Below, in pieces: positions 16,962-25,261 of a stretch of 37,250 bases of DNA. The DNA is from Serratia marcescens. GTDB taxonomy: Bacteria; Pseudomonadota; Gammaproteobacteria; Enterobacterales; Enterobacteriaceae. Location: positions 1 through 37,250 of the forward strand of contig JADMXW010000034.1 in the NCBI GenBank assembly GCA_015548865.1, in the 5' to 3' direction. A program made the position numbers and the translations under genes. The notes beneath the pieces are model-generated. The model was not told the origin of the DNA and did not search any database. It worked only from the letters and a program-made list of their open reading frames with translations. Position 1 is the first letter of the stretch. The number at the start of each line of letters is the position of its first letter.

Positions 16962-17915
16962 TTAGGAGTTGAAGCGTTCTTTTGCTTCGAGAAGTTGCAT
17001 ATAGCGATCTTGCATTTTCGAATCTTTGTTGTAGGCAGTGCGGTTTTCTTTCATTACTTTTTCTATCTGCTCAATCTCGGTATCAATTGCCGATACGTTG
17101 CTTGCGCCTGGAACAACCGTGCCTACTGGGTTTACTTGGCGAGCAAGATCGACAAAGAATTTAGCGACGCCAGGGTTGTTGAATATGGATACGCCATCAG
17201 CGGTTTGCGCCCCTAGGAATAGCTCTTTGGCATCCTGCGGCAAACCCTCCAACATACCGTTAATCAGATTGATGTTGCGCCGGTACTCCGGACCCCATTC
17301 CTGACGTAACTCATCTTCAGTGCTCTGCTGGGCTGCCTGGTTGCGTTCGTGGCGCTCAACCATTTCCTGTTCAATCTGGCGTTGGTTCCATTCAATAGCC
17401 GCCTGCACATGATCTTTCGAAACGTTCTTGCCGTGCATTTCAGCCAGGAACGAGCCAACGCGAGCCTTGTCCGCATCATCAAATACGATGCCAGACGGCA
17501 ACCCTTCCAGATAATCATCCGATTTATCCGGCACGCCGTTCTCTTTGCGCCAGTTTGCCAACTCTTCATCAGTCGGTTTATCTGGCAACTTGGCGGCCTT
17601 TAGCTCACCGGAACTAATCTTTGCGTGAAGTTCTTTGAAAGATTTCGCCAGTGCCTCAGGGGTTGCAAATCGCTCCAACTGCTTACGGTATTTCGCATCA
17701 TCTCCTGCAAGTTGATCGCGCCAGTTGTCAGGGAACTTTTGCGGTGCTTGAACAGGTTCTTTCTCCGGCGCATTCAGCACATTACTTGATGGGGCAGAGG
17801 CTGGCTGCTGCGCTGGCTCCTGAACAGGTTCTGCTCCAGTGGCAGGCGCGCCACCAGCGCCACCTTGATCACCGGCTTCGGCGTAGTATTTCAGGAACAG
17901 GTTTCGAAAAAGCAT
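16962..17915 (-). CDS. capsid scaffolding protein
   Basis: A 317-residue, acidic protein with low-complexity G/A/P/Q stretches near residues 15-60 (AGDQGGAGGAPATGAEPVQE) and a long helical middle (FATPEALAKSFKELHAKISS; DDADKARVGSFLAEMHGKN). The charged, coiled C-terminus includes IEQIEKVMKENRTAY. Composition and its place between portal and coat genes match podovirus scaffold or capsid assembly proteins (T7 gp9 type), which line the procapsid and leave before packaging. GAGG lies before the ATG. Confidence 0.8.
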   Translation of the reverse strand: MLFRNLFLKYYAEAGDQGGAGGAPATGAEPVQEPAQQPASAPSSNVLNAPEKEPVQAPQKFPDNWRDQLAGDDAKYRKQLERFATPEALAKSFKELHAKISSGELKAAKLPDKPTDEELANWRKENGVPDKSDDYLEGLPSGIVFDDADKARVGSFLAEMHGKNVSKDHVQAAIEWNQRQIEQEMVERHERNQAAQQSTEDELRQEWGPEYRRNINLINGMLEGLPQDAKELFLGAQTADGVSIFNNPGVAKFFVDLARQVNPVGTVVPGASNVSAIDTEIEQIEKVMKENRTAYNKDSKMQDRYMQLLEAKERFNS

Positions 17916-17930
17916 GGGATTTCCTCAATA

Positions 17931-17950
17931 AAAAACCCGCATTAAGCGGG
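17931..17950 (-). terminator. intrinsic terminator after the 99-aa gene
   Basis: Minus strand: ACCCGC-TTAAT-GCGGGT followed by TTTTTTATT, overlapping the stop codon of the upstream gene. It is identical over 25 nt to the terminator at 1778-1796. Confidence 0.8.
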
Positions 17951-18250
17951 TCATTTAGTCGTTGATTGTTTCTTTCGCTGCTTGGATTGCTCAATCACGG
18001 CGCCCGGCAGGTTGACCATCTTCACCAACTGAGCACCAATGAAGCGCTTTCCCTCGGCAAATGCTGTGTCTCGTTCACTATCAGGTCGATAGCTTAGGTC
18101 GTAGTAGCCGGTAATATCCATCAGAGACTTCATGATTAGCTTTTGCTGCTCTTCACTTGCAGTACCTGCATTTAACGCCTTGAGCGCATACACAACATTC
18201 AGGTTGTCAGACCATAGATAAGGTTCATATGGTGCTGGTGCTTTCGTCAT
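17951..18250 (-). CDS. small protein between portal and scaffold, unknown
   Basis: A 99-residue, mostly helical protein (LNVVYALKALNAGTASEEQQ; RFIGAQLVKMVNLPG) with a lysine/glutamine-rich tail. Its ATG overlaps the portal stop (ATGA), so it is probably translationally coupled to the portal. Its stop codon lies inside a terminator stem. No family is recognised. The place suggests a role in procapsid assembly. Confidence 0.65.
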   Translation of the reverse strand: MTKAPAPYEPYLWSDNLNVVYALKALNAGTASEEQQKLIMKSLMDITGYYDLSYRPDSERDTAFAEGKRFIGAQLVKMVNLPGAVIEQSKQRKKQSTTK

Positions 18251-19875
18251 GCTGCCCCCGCGAGTGATTGAACGGATTGCGCAGCATTTGCCATGTCATT
18301 GACTGTTTGTGCGCCTTGCTGCAATTGAGCAACCTCTGCCGCCTGCTGTTGTGCTGCCTGCTGTTGCTGCTGAATCTGCGCCACTTCATCTTCACTTCGG
18401 AGCCACTTAGCCGGAGCGCTGGATCCGCTGATTGCGTCACGAAGCATCCCGTTAACGTCAATATTGACGGCACCTGGTGCTTGCTCCATCTGCGCTGCTC
18501 CAAGAAGAATCTGCGCAACAGCTTGCGCCTGCCCTTGCTTCTCTTGACCTAGCGCCGCCTGCAATGGGCTTTCAAACGTGAATTGAACATCTTCACCTTG
18601 AAGTGACTCGGGGATGTCATAGACGGAGCCGAACGCACCGGCACGCATCAGCTTGTTGAATGTCATGTCGCACAGGTCACCGTTGTATTCAGGCTCCATT
18701 GGAGAGAATAGTGGTGTTGCCTGTCGAATGTATTCTTGGACTCGCTGGCTTACTTCATACGCGGTCATGCCGCTGGTATCTGGCAGTGTGAGGCTATTCA
18801 GGTAAAACGCCTGGTGAATCATCGAGCGAACATCGTCGCGGATGTTAATTCCTGTCGGCAGTGATGTGCTCTTACCAAACTCGGCGATCACGTTGCGGAT
18901 GTCAGTATCTAACTCGATATCAGCCCACGTAATACCACCTGCCATTAGGTTGAAGTCATCACGGAAAACTTCACGGTTTGCCACCATTGGCGGATCCACT
19001 GCTTTCTCGCCAGCTTCTAATAACACGCGGGTAATAGACTGAATCAGCCGTGCATCAGGCAACGCGACGATAGTCGCCGGTGAGTATGCATATTGAGACC
19101 CGGACACCGTTTGCCAGCGTGGAAGGCAGTAAACTCGGTCAAATGATGGCGTCTCTTCCATCACGTGCTGATTATCAACGTCGATGTAGACGGAGACGAA
19201 AGGTGCGTTAAATTTCTTTCCTGTCTGATAGTGCTCAGACGGAACAACAATGTGACGACACTTAATCTTCTGGTACGGGTCTTTCTCCAGCGCACCATTT
19301 ACTTTCTGAGCCACGTTGGTGCCAAACAGATGCTTTAAATCACGCGCGGTTGGTTCCCATTTGCGATGAATAGTATCAATCGCGCCATCTGCATTTTCAC
19401 ACCAGGCCAAATCACGAAGGTGCCAGCAACGATACAGAAGGCCATCAGCATTTCTGTTTAGTTCAACGCTGATAGCGCACTGCCCAAATGCAGCATAATC
19501 GTGATCGCCCTGCTTTGTTGCCTTCACAAACTGTGTGCGCTTGTCGTACATGGCGCGGTATTGAATATCCCTAGCCCACTCCAGCCAGACTTTTGCAGAC
19601 TGGTTTGGAGAGTTTTCACCAACGGATAGATTGAACCATTTCCCACGGCGCAACATTGTAGAGAAAGCGTCGCCAAGTTCACGGCGGGCCAATGTCGGAT
19701 ATGACGTCATCAGGTGATCGGCGAACTCAGAGCCCAACGAACGGCACAGCGTAAAATCAGCGCGTTCAGGGTAGAAGTTTTCTGCGATTTCTTGCCAGAG
19801 CGACAGCAAAGTCGTTTTCTTTCCGAACAGGAAATCGCCCTGCTTTATCAACTCACTCGCTCTGCTATCCATCAT
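18247..19875 (-). CDS. portal (head-tail connector) protein
   Basis: A 542-residue protein of the T7 gp8/epsilon15-type portal family. Recognisable parts are LIKQGDFLFGKKTTLLSLWQ followed by IAENFYPERADFT, the YDKRTQFVKATKQGDHDYA segment, the FDRVYCLPRWQTVSGSQYA segment, and a glutamine/alanine-rich C-terminal barrel (VAQIQQQQQAAQQQAAEVAQ). The length is typical. It starts ATGATG with TGATG overlap to the preceding small gene. Twelve copies would form the DNA entry ring that terminase docks on. Confidence 0.9.
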   Translation of the reverse strand: MMDSRASELIKQGDFLFGKKTTLLSLWQEIAENFYPERADFTLCRSLGSEFADHLMTSYPTLARRELGDAFSTMLRRGKWFNLSVGENSPNQSAKVWLEWARDIQYRAMYDKRTQFVKATKQGDHDYAAFGQCAISVELNRNADGLLYRCWHLRDLAWCENADGAIDTIHRKWEPTARDLKHLFGTNVAQKVNGALEKDPYQKIKCRHIVVPSEHYQTGKKFNAPFVSVYIDVDNQHVMEETPSFDRVYCLPRWQTVSGSQYAYSPATIVALPDARLIQSITRVLLEAGEKAVDPPMVANREVFRDDFNLMAGGITWADIELDTDIRNVIAEFGKSTSLPTGINIRDDVRSMIHQAFYLNSLTLPDTSGMTAYEVSQRVQEYIRQATPLFSPMEPEYNGDLCDMTFNKLMRAGAFGSVYDIPESLQGEDVQFTFESPLQAALGQEKQGQAQAVAQILLGAAQMEQAPGAVNIDVNGMLRDAISGSSAPAKWLRSEDEVAQIQQQQQAAQQQAAEVAQLQQGAQTVNDMANAAQSVQSLAGAA

Positions 19876-20099
19876 CAGCCACCTAATCGATTACTTCCAC
19901 CGGTTAAAATCGTGCTTTCACGTCCGCCACGCTGTTGCTGGGCGATAATGCTCTTTCGCCTGGCGGCTCTTACCGCTTCAGTATCTGCGGTAGGCATCTC
20001 AGTTTCAGGCTCAGATGCCACCGTGACATTAGTGGAACCGCTATTGGTGCCAAGAATCGAACCAACAACATTGCCTACAGCCTTAGCTACACCACCCAT
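19875..20099 (-). CDS. small glycine-rich protein between terminase and portal
   Basis: A 74-residue protein with an apolar glycine-rich start (MGGVAKAVGNVVGSILG) and a basic C-terminus RAARRKSIIAQQQRGGREST followed by ILTG. Short proteins ending in an R-x-STILTG-like motif are common next to portal genes in podoviruses; their role is unclear. GAGGAAA lies before the ATG, and its stop overlaps the portal start. Confidence 0.65.
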   Translation of the reverse strand: MGGVAKAVGNVVGSILGTNSGSTNVTVASEPETEMPTADTEAVRAARRKSIIAQQQRGGRESTILTGGSNRLGG

Positions 20100-20101
20100 A
20101 A

Positions 20102-21697
20102 TTATTTCCTCTTCATTTTCGAATGCCCTAGATTGACTACGGGCGTGCTATTTCTGGAGCGTACTTTGTACCCACCCCTTACGTTTGATTGCTTCTCACC
20201 ATCGAACCACGACATAACCACTGCGTCGCCATCATCGGTTGATCTACCCAGGCGAGCCTTTAGTTTTTCTTTCGACTCAAGCTGGATTACCCCACCATCG
20301 TGAGAGCGCTTAACTTCATACGTTGCTGCCGTAAGGTCTGAAAGAAGCGTTTGATCGTTTGGGAGCGCAACTTGAGAGCCGCCAGGCTGATCAGGATTGA
20401 GAGCATCTCGTAGAGACCAGTAAGCCTCTGTTCGAATATTATAAAACTTGAGCTTTTTATCTTGCGTGCGCCTAACTGATGGCTTGATACCCATGTATGA
20501 GACGGCATCCACGCCATTCTCGCGCAGATGAGCATATGCATCACCGCCCCACCCGCCACCAATATCGATAATTACCTTTGAACCATCGCGTCGCTTAGAT
20601 ATAACAAGGCCTGCGACATCCGTTCCCCCAGGCGTTTCCTTGCCTGGAACCTTGACTAATGGGGCAAACCACGAATCATACCTAATTGCCAGGACTGTGT
20701 TGTCCGCTCCCCCTTGCGCCACATCAACGCCGATAGCGGACATGGGGACTCCTATCGGGGGTTGTGATGTCCACCTAGACATCGCTGCCTGAACCCATGC
20801 TGTAGGTATGCATTGATATGGGTCATCTTCCAGAGAAGCTTGGAATCGTCCATCGCGGTATGCATCGCGTAACTCTTTTGGTAGAAGATTAAGCGTTCTG
20901 GAGTACTCACCATCGGCAGACAGATCCGGGTTGTCACTTAGCCTGGCTGGAATGAAGGTGCGTGACTTAGCCTCAATGGGCGAACCGTCAGGCGCATAAC
21001 CGTGCGGGCCTCTCCCATCCACCTCAACCTCTTCTCCCTGCTCGTTACGAATGTACCATCGCAATTCACCCGGATTAGCTGGGTTGGGGTGATTGGGATC
21101 AAGCCATGCGCCCCACCGGCGTATCACCCATAGGCCAGTTGCACTGGTAGGGGGGTTCCCGGTAGCCACAACGCGGCAACGCTGGCCTTTTGTGGCTGAA
21201 CGGTTCCAGATGGTGATGAATTCGAACTGTGTTTCGCTAAAGTCCGTAACTTCGTCAAAGCAAATCAGGTCATGCGGATCGCCCTTATAGCGCTGCTTAT
21301 CGACTTCCATCTCACAGCCGCCGTACTGAATCAGTTTTTTACCATCACGCCATACCAGGTCTGAACCATTCCACCCATCGCGAGAACCATCAAACAATCG
21401 CCCAATTAGCTCAGCCTCCGCGAGTTTCTTTGCATCCTCACGAATGCGGCGCAGTATCAACGAACGCTCATGGGAAGTCACAGCCAGGCCATTAATCAGC
21501 GCAGACTTACCGCCGCCTGCCTGCCCACCGTAGAACAGTTCATCGGCTTCGCAGTAATACGCTTCTGTCTGCGGCCCCGGATTCGGCACCCACAACATTT
21601 CCTTTGTCGCCGTCATCACTTCTTTCTCTACCTCTGCTAGTTGCGCAGGGGTAAGCCCTGAAAGGCGATTCAGTACGTCATCAAAGGAGATTGTCAT
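20102..21697 (-). CDS. terminase large subunit
   Basis: A 531-residue protein. ATPase domain: Walker A GGQAGGGKS at residues 57-65, Walker B LICFDE at 144-149, and the coupling-like segment VATGNPPTSATGLWV. Nuclease domain: GVDVAQGGADNTVLAIRYDS gives the first acidic cluster (RNase H fold), with VIIDIGGGWGGDAYAHLREN further on. This is the motor and nuclease that packages DNA into the procapsid. The start ATG has only a poor ribosome site, and a small fibre gene separates it from the small subunit. Confidence 0.9.
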   Translation of the reverse strand: MTISFDDVLNRLSGLTPAQLAEVEKEVMTATKEMLWVPNPGPQTEAYYCEADELFYGGQAGGGKSALINGLAVTSHERSLILRRIREDAKKLAEAELIGRLFDGSRDGWNGSDLVWRDGKKLIQYGGCEMEVDKQRYKGDPHDLICFDEVTDFSETQFEFITIWNRSATKGQRCRVVATGNPPTSATGLWVIRRWGAWLDPNHPNPANPGELRWYIRNEQGEEVEVDGRGPHGYAPDGSPIEAKSRTFIPARLSDNPDLSADGEYSRTLNLLPKELRDAYRDGRFQASLEDDPYQCIPTAWVQAAMSRWTSQPPIGVPMSAIGVDVAQGGADNTVLAIRYDSWFAPLVKVPGKETPGGTDVAGLVISKRRDGSKVIIDIGGGWGGDAYAHLRENGVDAVSYMGIKPSVRRTQDKKLKFYNIRTEAYWSLRDALNPDQPGGSQVALPNDQTLLSDLTAATYEVKRSHDGGVIQLESKEKLKARLGRSTDDGDAVVMSWFDGEKQSNVRGGYKVRSRNSTPVVNLGHSKMKRK

Positions 21698-21708
21698 GGG
21701 GATACCAA

Positions 21709-22044
21709 TTAGAGGGTGACGCCAGCAGCCTTGATTGCAGCGTTAATGGCGTTGATTTTAGCGGCCAGCGTAGCTACATCGTTCTTCAGAGCGGTGATCG
21801 CCGCATTGGTTGAAGTCAGCGACGCGGCGGTAGTGTCGGTAGATGCCGCAGTTGCAGCAGCCACGGCAGGAACAGTGTTTCCGCCAGACGCGCCGCCAGA
21901 TGAGTCAGTGAGCGCGGTAATTGCCGCTTGGACGGTTACGCCAGCAATCGCAACACCGTCGAGCAGTAATTGAGATTTACCAGTAGCATCTGGCGCAGAA
22001 ATACCCAGGCGCTTGCCGTGGATCGATACGAGAACGTCAGCCAT
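21709..22044 (-). CDS. head fibre-like protein
   Basis: A 111-residue protein. The N-terminal MADVLVSIHGKRLGISAPD resembles the short capsid-binding segment of phage head fibre proteins. An alanine/threonine/serine-rich middle follows (VAAATAASTDTTAASLTSTN) and then a heptad-patterned coiled coil (ALKNDVATLAAKINAINAAI). It looks like a small trimeric spike. The ATG overlaps the small-terminase stop. An early position between the two terminase genes is unusual for a structural gene, though seen in some podoviruses. Confidence 0.6.
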   Translation of the reverse strand: MADVLVSIHGKRLGISAPDATGKSQLLLDGVAIAGVTVQAAITALTDSSGGASGGNTVPAVAAATAASTDTTAASLTSTNAAITALKNDVATLAAKINAINAAIKAAGVTL

Positions 22045-22690
22045 TCTGATTTTCCTTCATTGATTTGGTGAACACGAAAGCGACCCGGCGAGCCAGATCA
22101 TTGATATTGGCAGTCTTGCCGTCATCGGGATTAGTTGGTGCGACTTCGGTATCAAGCCCATAAGCCTGTCTTTCGAGCGTCACGAGCGTCTTGAGTGAGT
22201 CAGCGAGGTCTTTCATGGTCTTTGTGCGACCAGCCATGCTGATGACCTTTTGGTACAGGTCGTTGAGTCTATCCTGACCCTTGTCGTCTTCGTCACGAAG
22301 CATTTCGCCGAGTTGCTCAAACAGCTCGATATTGTCAGTCGATGATTCCAACTCACCGAGTAGCTTCATCACCACGTTGCGAGAGCGGGAGATATCCTTG
22401 CGATGCGACAGACGAATGTTGGCGATCACCTCGGCGTTAGCCTCGACAATCTCCCTTTCGGTCTTTTTGGTTTCCACGGTAACTTCGGTGGTAACTTCCC
22501 GAGTGGTAACCAGCGCCTCAGCTTTGGCTTTAATCTTTGCAGACAAATCACGAGACCAATCGTCACGCTTTGCCCGCTTCATGATTGCCACATGGCTTAT
22601 GCCGTGTGTTGCTGCGATTTCACGGACAGAGAAGAGCCCTGCCCGGTAATCACGCTCTATTGATTCCCAGTCAGCCTCTTTTCTTGCCAT
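22037..22690 (-). CDS. terminase small subunit
   Basis: A 217-residue protein with an N-terminal helix-turn-helix (ADWESIERDYRAGLFSVREI, then THGISHVAIMKRAKRDDW), a long charged helical centre (TTREVTTEVTVETKKTEREI), and a C-terminal segment. This layout is that of small terminases, which recognise the packaging site and form an oligomeric ring. It lies immediately upstream of the large subunit, with only the fibre gene between. Confidence 0.85.
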   Translation of the reverse strand: MARKEADWESIERDYRAGLFSVREIAATHGISHVAIMKRAKRDDWSRDLSAKIKAKAEALVTTREVTTEVTVETKKTEREIVEANAEVIANIRLSHRKDISRSRNVVMKLLGELESSTDNIELFEQLGEMLRDEDDKGQDRLNDLYQKVISMAGRTKTMKDLADSLKTLVTLERQAYGLDTEVAPTNPDDGKTANINDLARRVAFVFTKSMKENQNG

Positions 22691-22698
22691 GTGCTGCC

Positions 22699-22950
22699 CT
22701 ACGTGATGATGAGTTTCATTTGCCCGTTTGATGTTCTGCCCCGGGCGTAAATCTCGCCTGAGCCTCGATAAGAGGATGCTTCAGGAACAAAGTAATCAAT
22801 CTCGTGACCATCTAGCGATGAAGGAGGGACACCAGTGTATTTGCAAATTTCGCCGTAATGCCCTCGATATACGCTTATGGTAACCTCTTCATTGGTGTTG
22901 ATAACGAGTTGCCATGTGCTGCCTACCGTTACCGTGTGCGTGTCAGCCAT
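22699..22950 (-). CDS. small beta-rich phage protein, unknown
   Basis: An 83-residue, beta-rich protein (HTVTVGSTWQLVINTNEEVT; SSYRGSGEIYARGRTSNGQM). It looks like a small immunoglobulin-like or fibre-associated domain. It lies 8 nt after the repeat-bearing fibre gene and 8 nt before the small terminase, so it is part of that operon. A virion accessory role is likely; no family recognised. Confidence 0.6.
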   Translation of the reverse strand: MADTHTVTVGSTWQLVINTNEEVTISVYRGHYGEICKYTGVPPSSLDGHEIDYFVPEASSYRGSGEIYARGRTSNGQMKLIIT

Positions 22951-22957
22951 AAGCCCC

Positions 22958-23761
22958 TCACGTTAGTGCCTGAGTAAAAGCCTCTGCGATAGTGGCTCTC
23001 GATCCAGAAACACGACGAACAGCAAAATAATAATTCGGTGGAATCATCCCGCAGAGTTGCCCGCGGTCACCAGACGCCATCCCGATTGAAATAGCAATAC
23101 CGGTTAGCGCAGAGCGGAAACTGGCTATCTTCGTTCCGGTTCCGGTTGCAACCGCTGATGTTGTCCCGACCCATAGTTCCACAGTGTCCGTTAATGATGC
23201 GGCCACCGTTATTGAATACGACACATCAATCATCACTGATAAGAAGTGGGATTTTGCAGGGGTTGGCGATTGATAAGCAGTATCAAGTGCAATGGTCATT
23301 GCCGCTGGCGCAGATGGTGATAGACCGATGCCTAAATCGCCTTTATCCCCAGCAGGAATTCCCATGCTCAATGTTTGATTTGGAGCGCTACCAGTTATTG
23401 ATGCAGTTGCGGCGCTTCCCGGTGTCAGGGTGCTAACGGTACCTATAGAAAGCGAGTTAGCTGGGCCAGCAGTGCCAGTGCCTGGCTGCCCGGTAGGTAT
23501 TCCAAGGTTGAGCACCTGGTTTGGTGATGTACCAGTCAGCGATGCAGTTGCAGGCGAACCTGGAGTTAACGTCGATACCGAACCAATAGTGATTACGTTA
23601 GACGGCCCAGCATCGCCTTTTATCTCAGCCCTTGTTAGTAATTGTATCCAAGATGGATCACCAACCAGCCGATAATTCAGACCATTGGTATCAGCGAGCA
23701 TCTCAACTGACCGACCATCTTTGCTTAAATCACCCAATGTGCGCATTGAAGCTGGATACAT
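22958..23761 (-). CDS. fibre-like protein with tandem collagen-like phage repeats
   Basis: A 267-residue protein. Residues 52-94 and 99-141 are two copies of a 43-residue unit (GPSNVITIGSVSTLTPG and GPANSLSIGTVSTLTPG) ending GIPTGQPG and GIPAGDKG. The G-x-P rich links resemble collagen-like stalks found in phage side fibres. The C-terminal 120 residues form a beta-rich domain (HFLSVMIDVSYSITVAASLT). It is probably an elongated trimeric virion protein. The place upstream of the terminase genes, away from the tailspike, suggests a head-attached or separately regulated fibre. Confidence 0.65.
   Translation of the reverse strand: MYPASMRTLGDLSKDGRSVEMLADTNGLNYRLVGDPSWIQLLTRAEIKGDAGPSNVITIGSVSTLTPGSPATASLTGTSPNQVLNLGIPTGQPGTGTAGPANSLSIGTVSTLTPGSAATASITGSAPNQTLSMGIPAGDKGDLGIGLSPSAPAAMTIALDTAYQSPTPAKSHFLSVMIDVSYSITVAASLTDTVELWVGTTSAVATGTGTKIASFRSALTGIAISIGMASGDRGQLCGMIPPNYYFAVRRVSGSRATIAEAFTQALT
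23339..23608. repeat. two tandem ~141-bp coding repeats in the fibre gene
   Basis: The protein repeat units are spaced 47 residues apart (141 bp). The DNA is similar but diverged, so this is an old duplication or a family unit rather than a recent tandem copy. Confidence 0.6.
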
Positions 23762-23812
23762 GTGAACCTCACTCTGTTAATTCGGTGATTGCGGTCATTC
23801 TGTTTGCTCCCG

Positions 23813-24097
23813 TCAATATTTGGTTTCGGATGAAATGTCATCAATCTGGTCAAGCAGATTCATCGCGTCGTGTTTCTGCTTTTCGAGTGCGCCGATTATC
23901 TTGTAGTGATTGTCTATAAGGTGGCGACCATGAATAACCGCCCCCTCATTCGTCACGGCGACAAAGCAAATGGTCTCGACATCTTCCTCATCCACCTTTG
24001 CCAGCATGTCTGTGAGAATCTGTTTGATGATTGCCTTGCTGCTTTCGAGACGCGGATCAGTGTCGGTGACAATGCGGAAAGGATTATCTTTAGCCAT
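23813..24097 (-). CDS. small protein of unknown function
   Basis: A 94-residue protein (AKDNPFRIVTDTDPRLESSK) with a helix rich in acidic residues (DMLAKVDEEDVETICFVAVT) and a C-terminal helix (GALEKQKHDAMNLLDQIDDI). No motif recognised. It lies between the second antirepressor and the fibre gene and looks soluble. Its upstream gap (24,098-24,204) has a GAGCA/TGCTC hairpin but no clear promoter. Confidence 0.6.
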   Translation of the reverse strand: MAKDNPFRIVTDTDPRLESSKAIIKQILTDMLAKVDEEDVETICFVAVTNEGAVIHGRHLIDNHYKIIGALEKQKHDAMNLLDQIDDISSETKY

Positions 24098-24204
24098 AAC
24101 AGAACAATCCTCTTTTCCACCTGATACTCAGCCGTGATATTTCACACCTGATTTTATTTTCATCTTAAATATCGAGCACTCTCGGGATAATGCTCTGGAT
24201 TTCG

Positions 24205-24912
24205 TCATGCGGCATTATCGATATTCGCTACAGCAAGGAGTCCGGCGATCCACTGGATACCTTTCGGCGTGAATTTCACCTGAGTGAATGCATGACCATT
24301 GTCAGCCTCACCAGTTTTAACGGTGAATCGCCCCGCTGAAATATGCGGCGCGTATGGAGTCAGCTTACCCGCAAGTCTGTACATGATGTTGTGGTCAATC
24401 AGGAACAGGCGAAAGTCAGTCTCTTTCACCTTGAGCAATTTGGCAGTTTCACGGAATCCCATGCTGCCGGATGCTTCAACGTAGCTATCAACAAACTCTG
24501 CTTTTGGCGCGGCAATAGCCAGTTTGGTCTCAAGTTGTGCTTTCTGTTCTGCTAGGTCAGCGGCAAGGCGTAGCGCTTCGGGGAGTGTCTGCGGGATTTG
24601 AGGCCCATGCATCACTTTCAATTTAGCCAGCACAGAACGGCGCACAGCTTTTGATTCCCGCATTCCGATTAAGGTCATCTGCTCCATATTGAGCATGTAA
24701 CCCTTAACGGAACGGCTAGCACCCTGTTCAGTGGTCACGTAAAAGTTTTCCGCGACCCCTAGATCATCTATTTCATCTTCTACGCGAGAGAGGAAGTGTC
24801 TGTTCTCAACTTCTGGCTCTCCGTATTCAATGCGTGCTGGATTAATGATGTTTTTCAGAAAGTCCAAGCTAGTCATGGACACTTCGCTGTTTACTGCGAT
24901 CATCTGTTGCAT
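24205..24912 (-). CDS. second phage antirepressor (KilAC domain)
   Basis: A 235-residue protein. The N-terminal half (residues 14-100) has a Rha-like look, with HFLSRVEDEIDDLG, GYMLNMEQMTLIGMRESKAV and RRSVLAKLKVM. The C-terminal half is the KilAC/Ant DNA-binding domain: VEASGSMGFRETAKLLKVKE, FRLFLIDHNIMYRLAGKLTP and VKFTPKGIQWIA. Proteins of this type (P1 Ant, for example) inactivate repressors. AAGG lies 9 nt before the ATG. It follows the lysis genes and is preceded by a C4-like RNA, so it is probably controlled by antisense pairing as in P1/P7. It is unrelated in its N-terminal domain to the immI Ant. Confidence 0.85.
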   Translation of the reverse strand: MQQMIAVNSEVSMTSLDFLKNIINPARIEYGEPEVENRHFLSRVEDEIDDLGVAENFYVTTEQGASRSVKGYMLNMEQMTLIGMRESKAVRRSVLAKLKVMHGPQIPQTLPEALRLAADLAEQKAQLETKLAIAAPKAEFVDSYVEASGSMGFRETAKLLKVKETDFRLFLIDHNIMYRLAGKLTPYAPHISAGRFTVKTGEADNGHAFTQVKFTPKGIQWIAGLLAVANIDNAA

Positions 24913-24929
24913 AGCGTTTACCTTTTAGA

Positions 24930-25002
24930 AAGTGAGCCTGTCCCACAGAAAAGTCGCCCGAGAGAAGGTCGCCACCTATAACGGCTATTCTCAGGCTCAC
25001 TT
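24930..25002 (-). ncRNA. C4-like antisense RNA upstream of antirepressor
   Basis: On the minus strand an 11-bp closing stem AAGTGAGCCTG / CAGGCTCACTT encloses 51 nt. Inside are a near-match stem AGAATAG / CTTTTCT and a small hairpin AGGT-GGCG-ACCT. The GGCGACC and GGGCGACTT segments and the GGACAGGCTC end fit my memory of the C4 RNA family of P1/P7 and many enteric prophages. C4 is cut from the leader of the antirepressor transcript and pairs with the same transcript to block ant. Its place, 18 nt before the ant ATG, agrees. A covariance-model match was not run. Confidence 0.7.
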
Positions 25003-25062
25003 ACTGAAAGGCTCTCGTCGATGTTTGCGCGTGGGGTGCGCAGGTGATTTACAGATATAAAA

Positions 25063-25092
25063 AAGAGCCACGCCCTTTCAGGCATAGCTCTT
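25063..25092 (-). terminator. terminator after the lysis genes
   Basis: Minus strand: stem AAGAGC / GCTCTT with an inner GCC / GGC pair, followed by TTTTTTATATC. It closes the lysis cassette before the C4-like RNA and antirepressor. Confidence 0.75.
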
Positions 25093-25261
25093 CATTTTTG
25101 GTATCGTAACGCTGATTTTGCGGACCGCGTGAAACCTATTTTACAGCATTGCCACTTCTTCGCAGCATTGCCGCGTCTCTCGACGTTGCGCCGCCACTTC
25201 CGTCTTTCCGGCTGCCAAGATAGGCCCTGTAATACAGGCGATCACCTCCGTCACGAGAGAG

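Noticed and set aside
22958..23761. diversity-generating retroelement variable region, considered because of BPP-1-like head genes
   Set aside because: No reverse transcriptase or template repeat is present in the window, and the repeats in this gene are ordinary tandem coding units.
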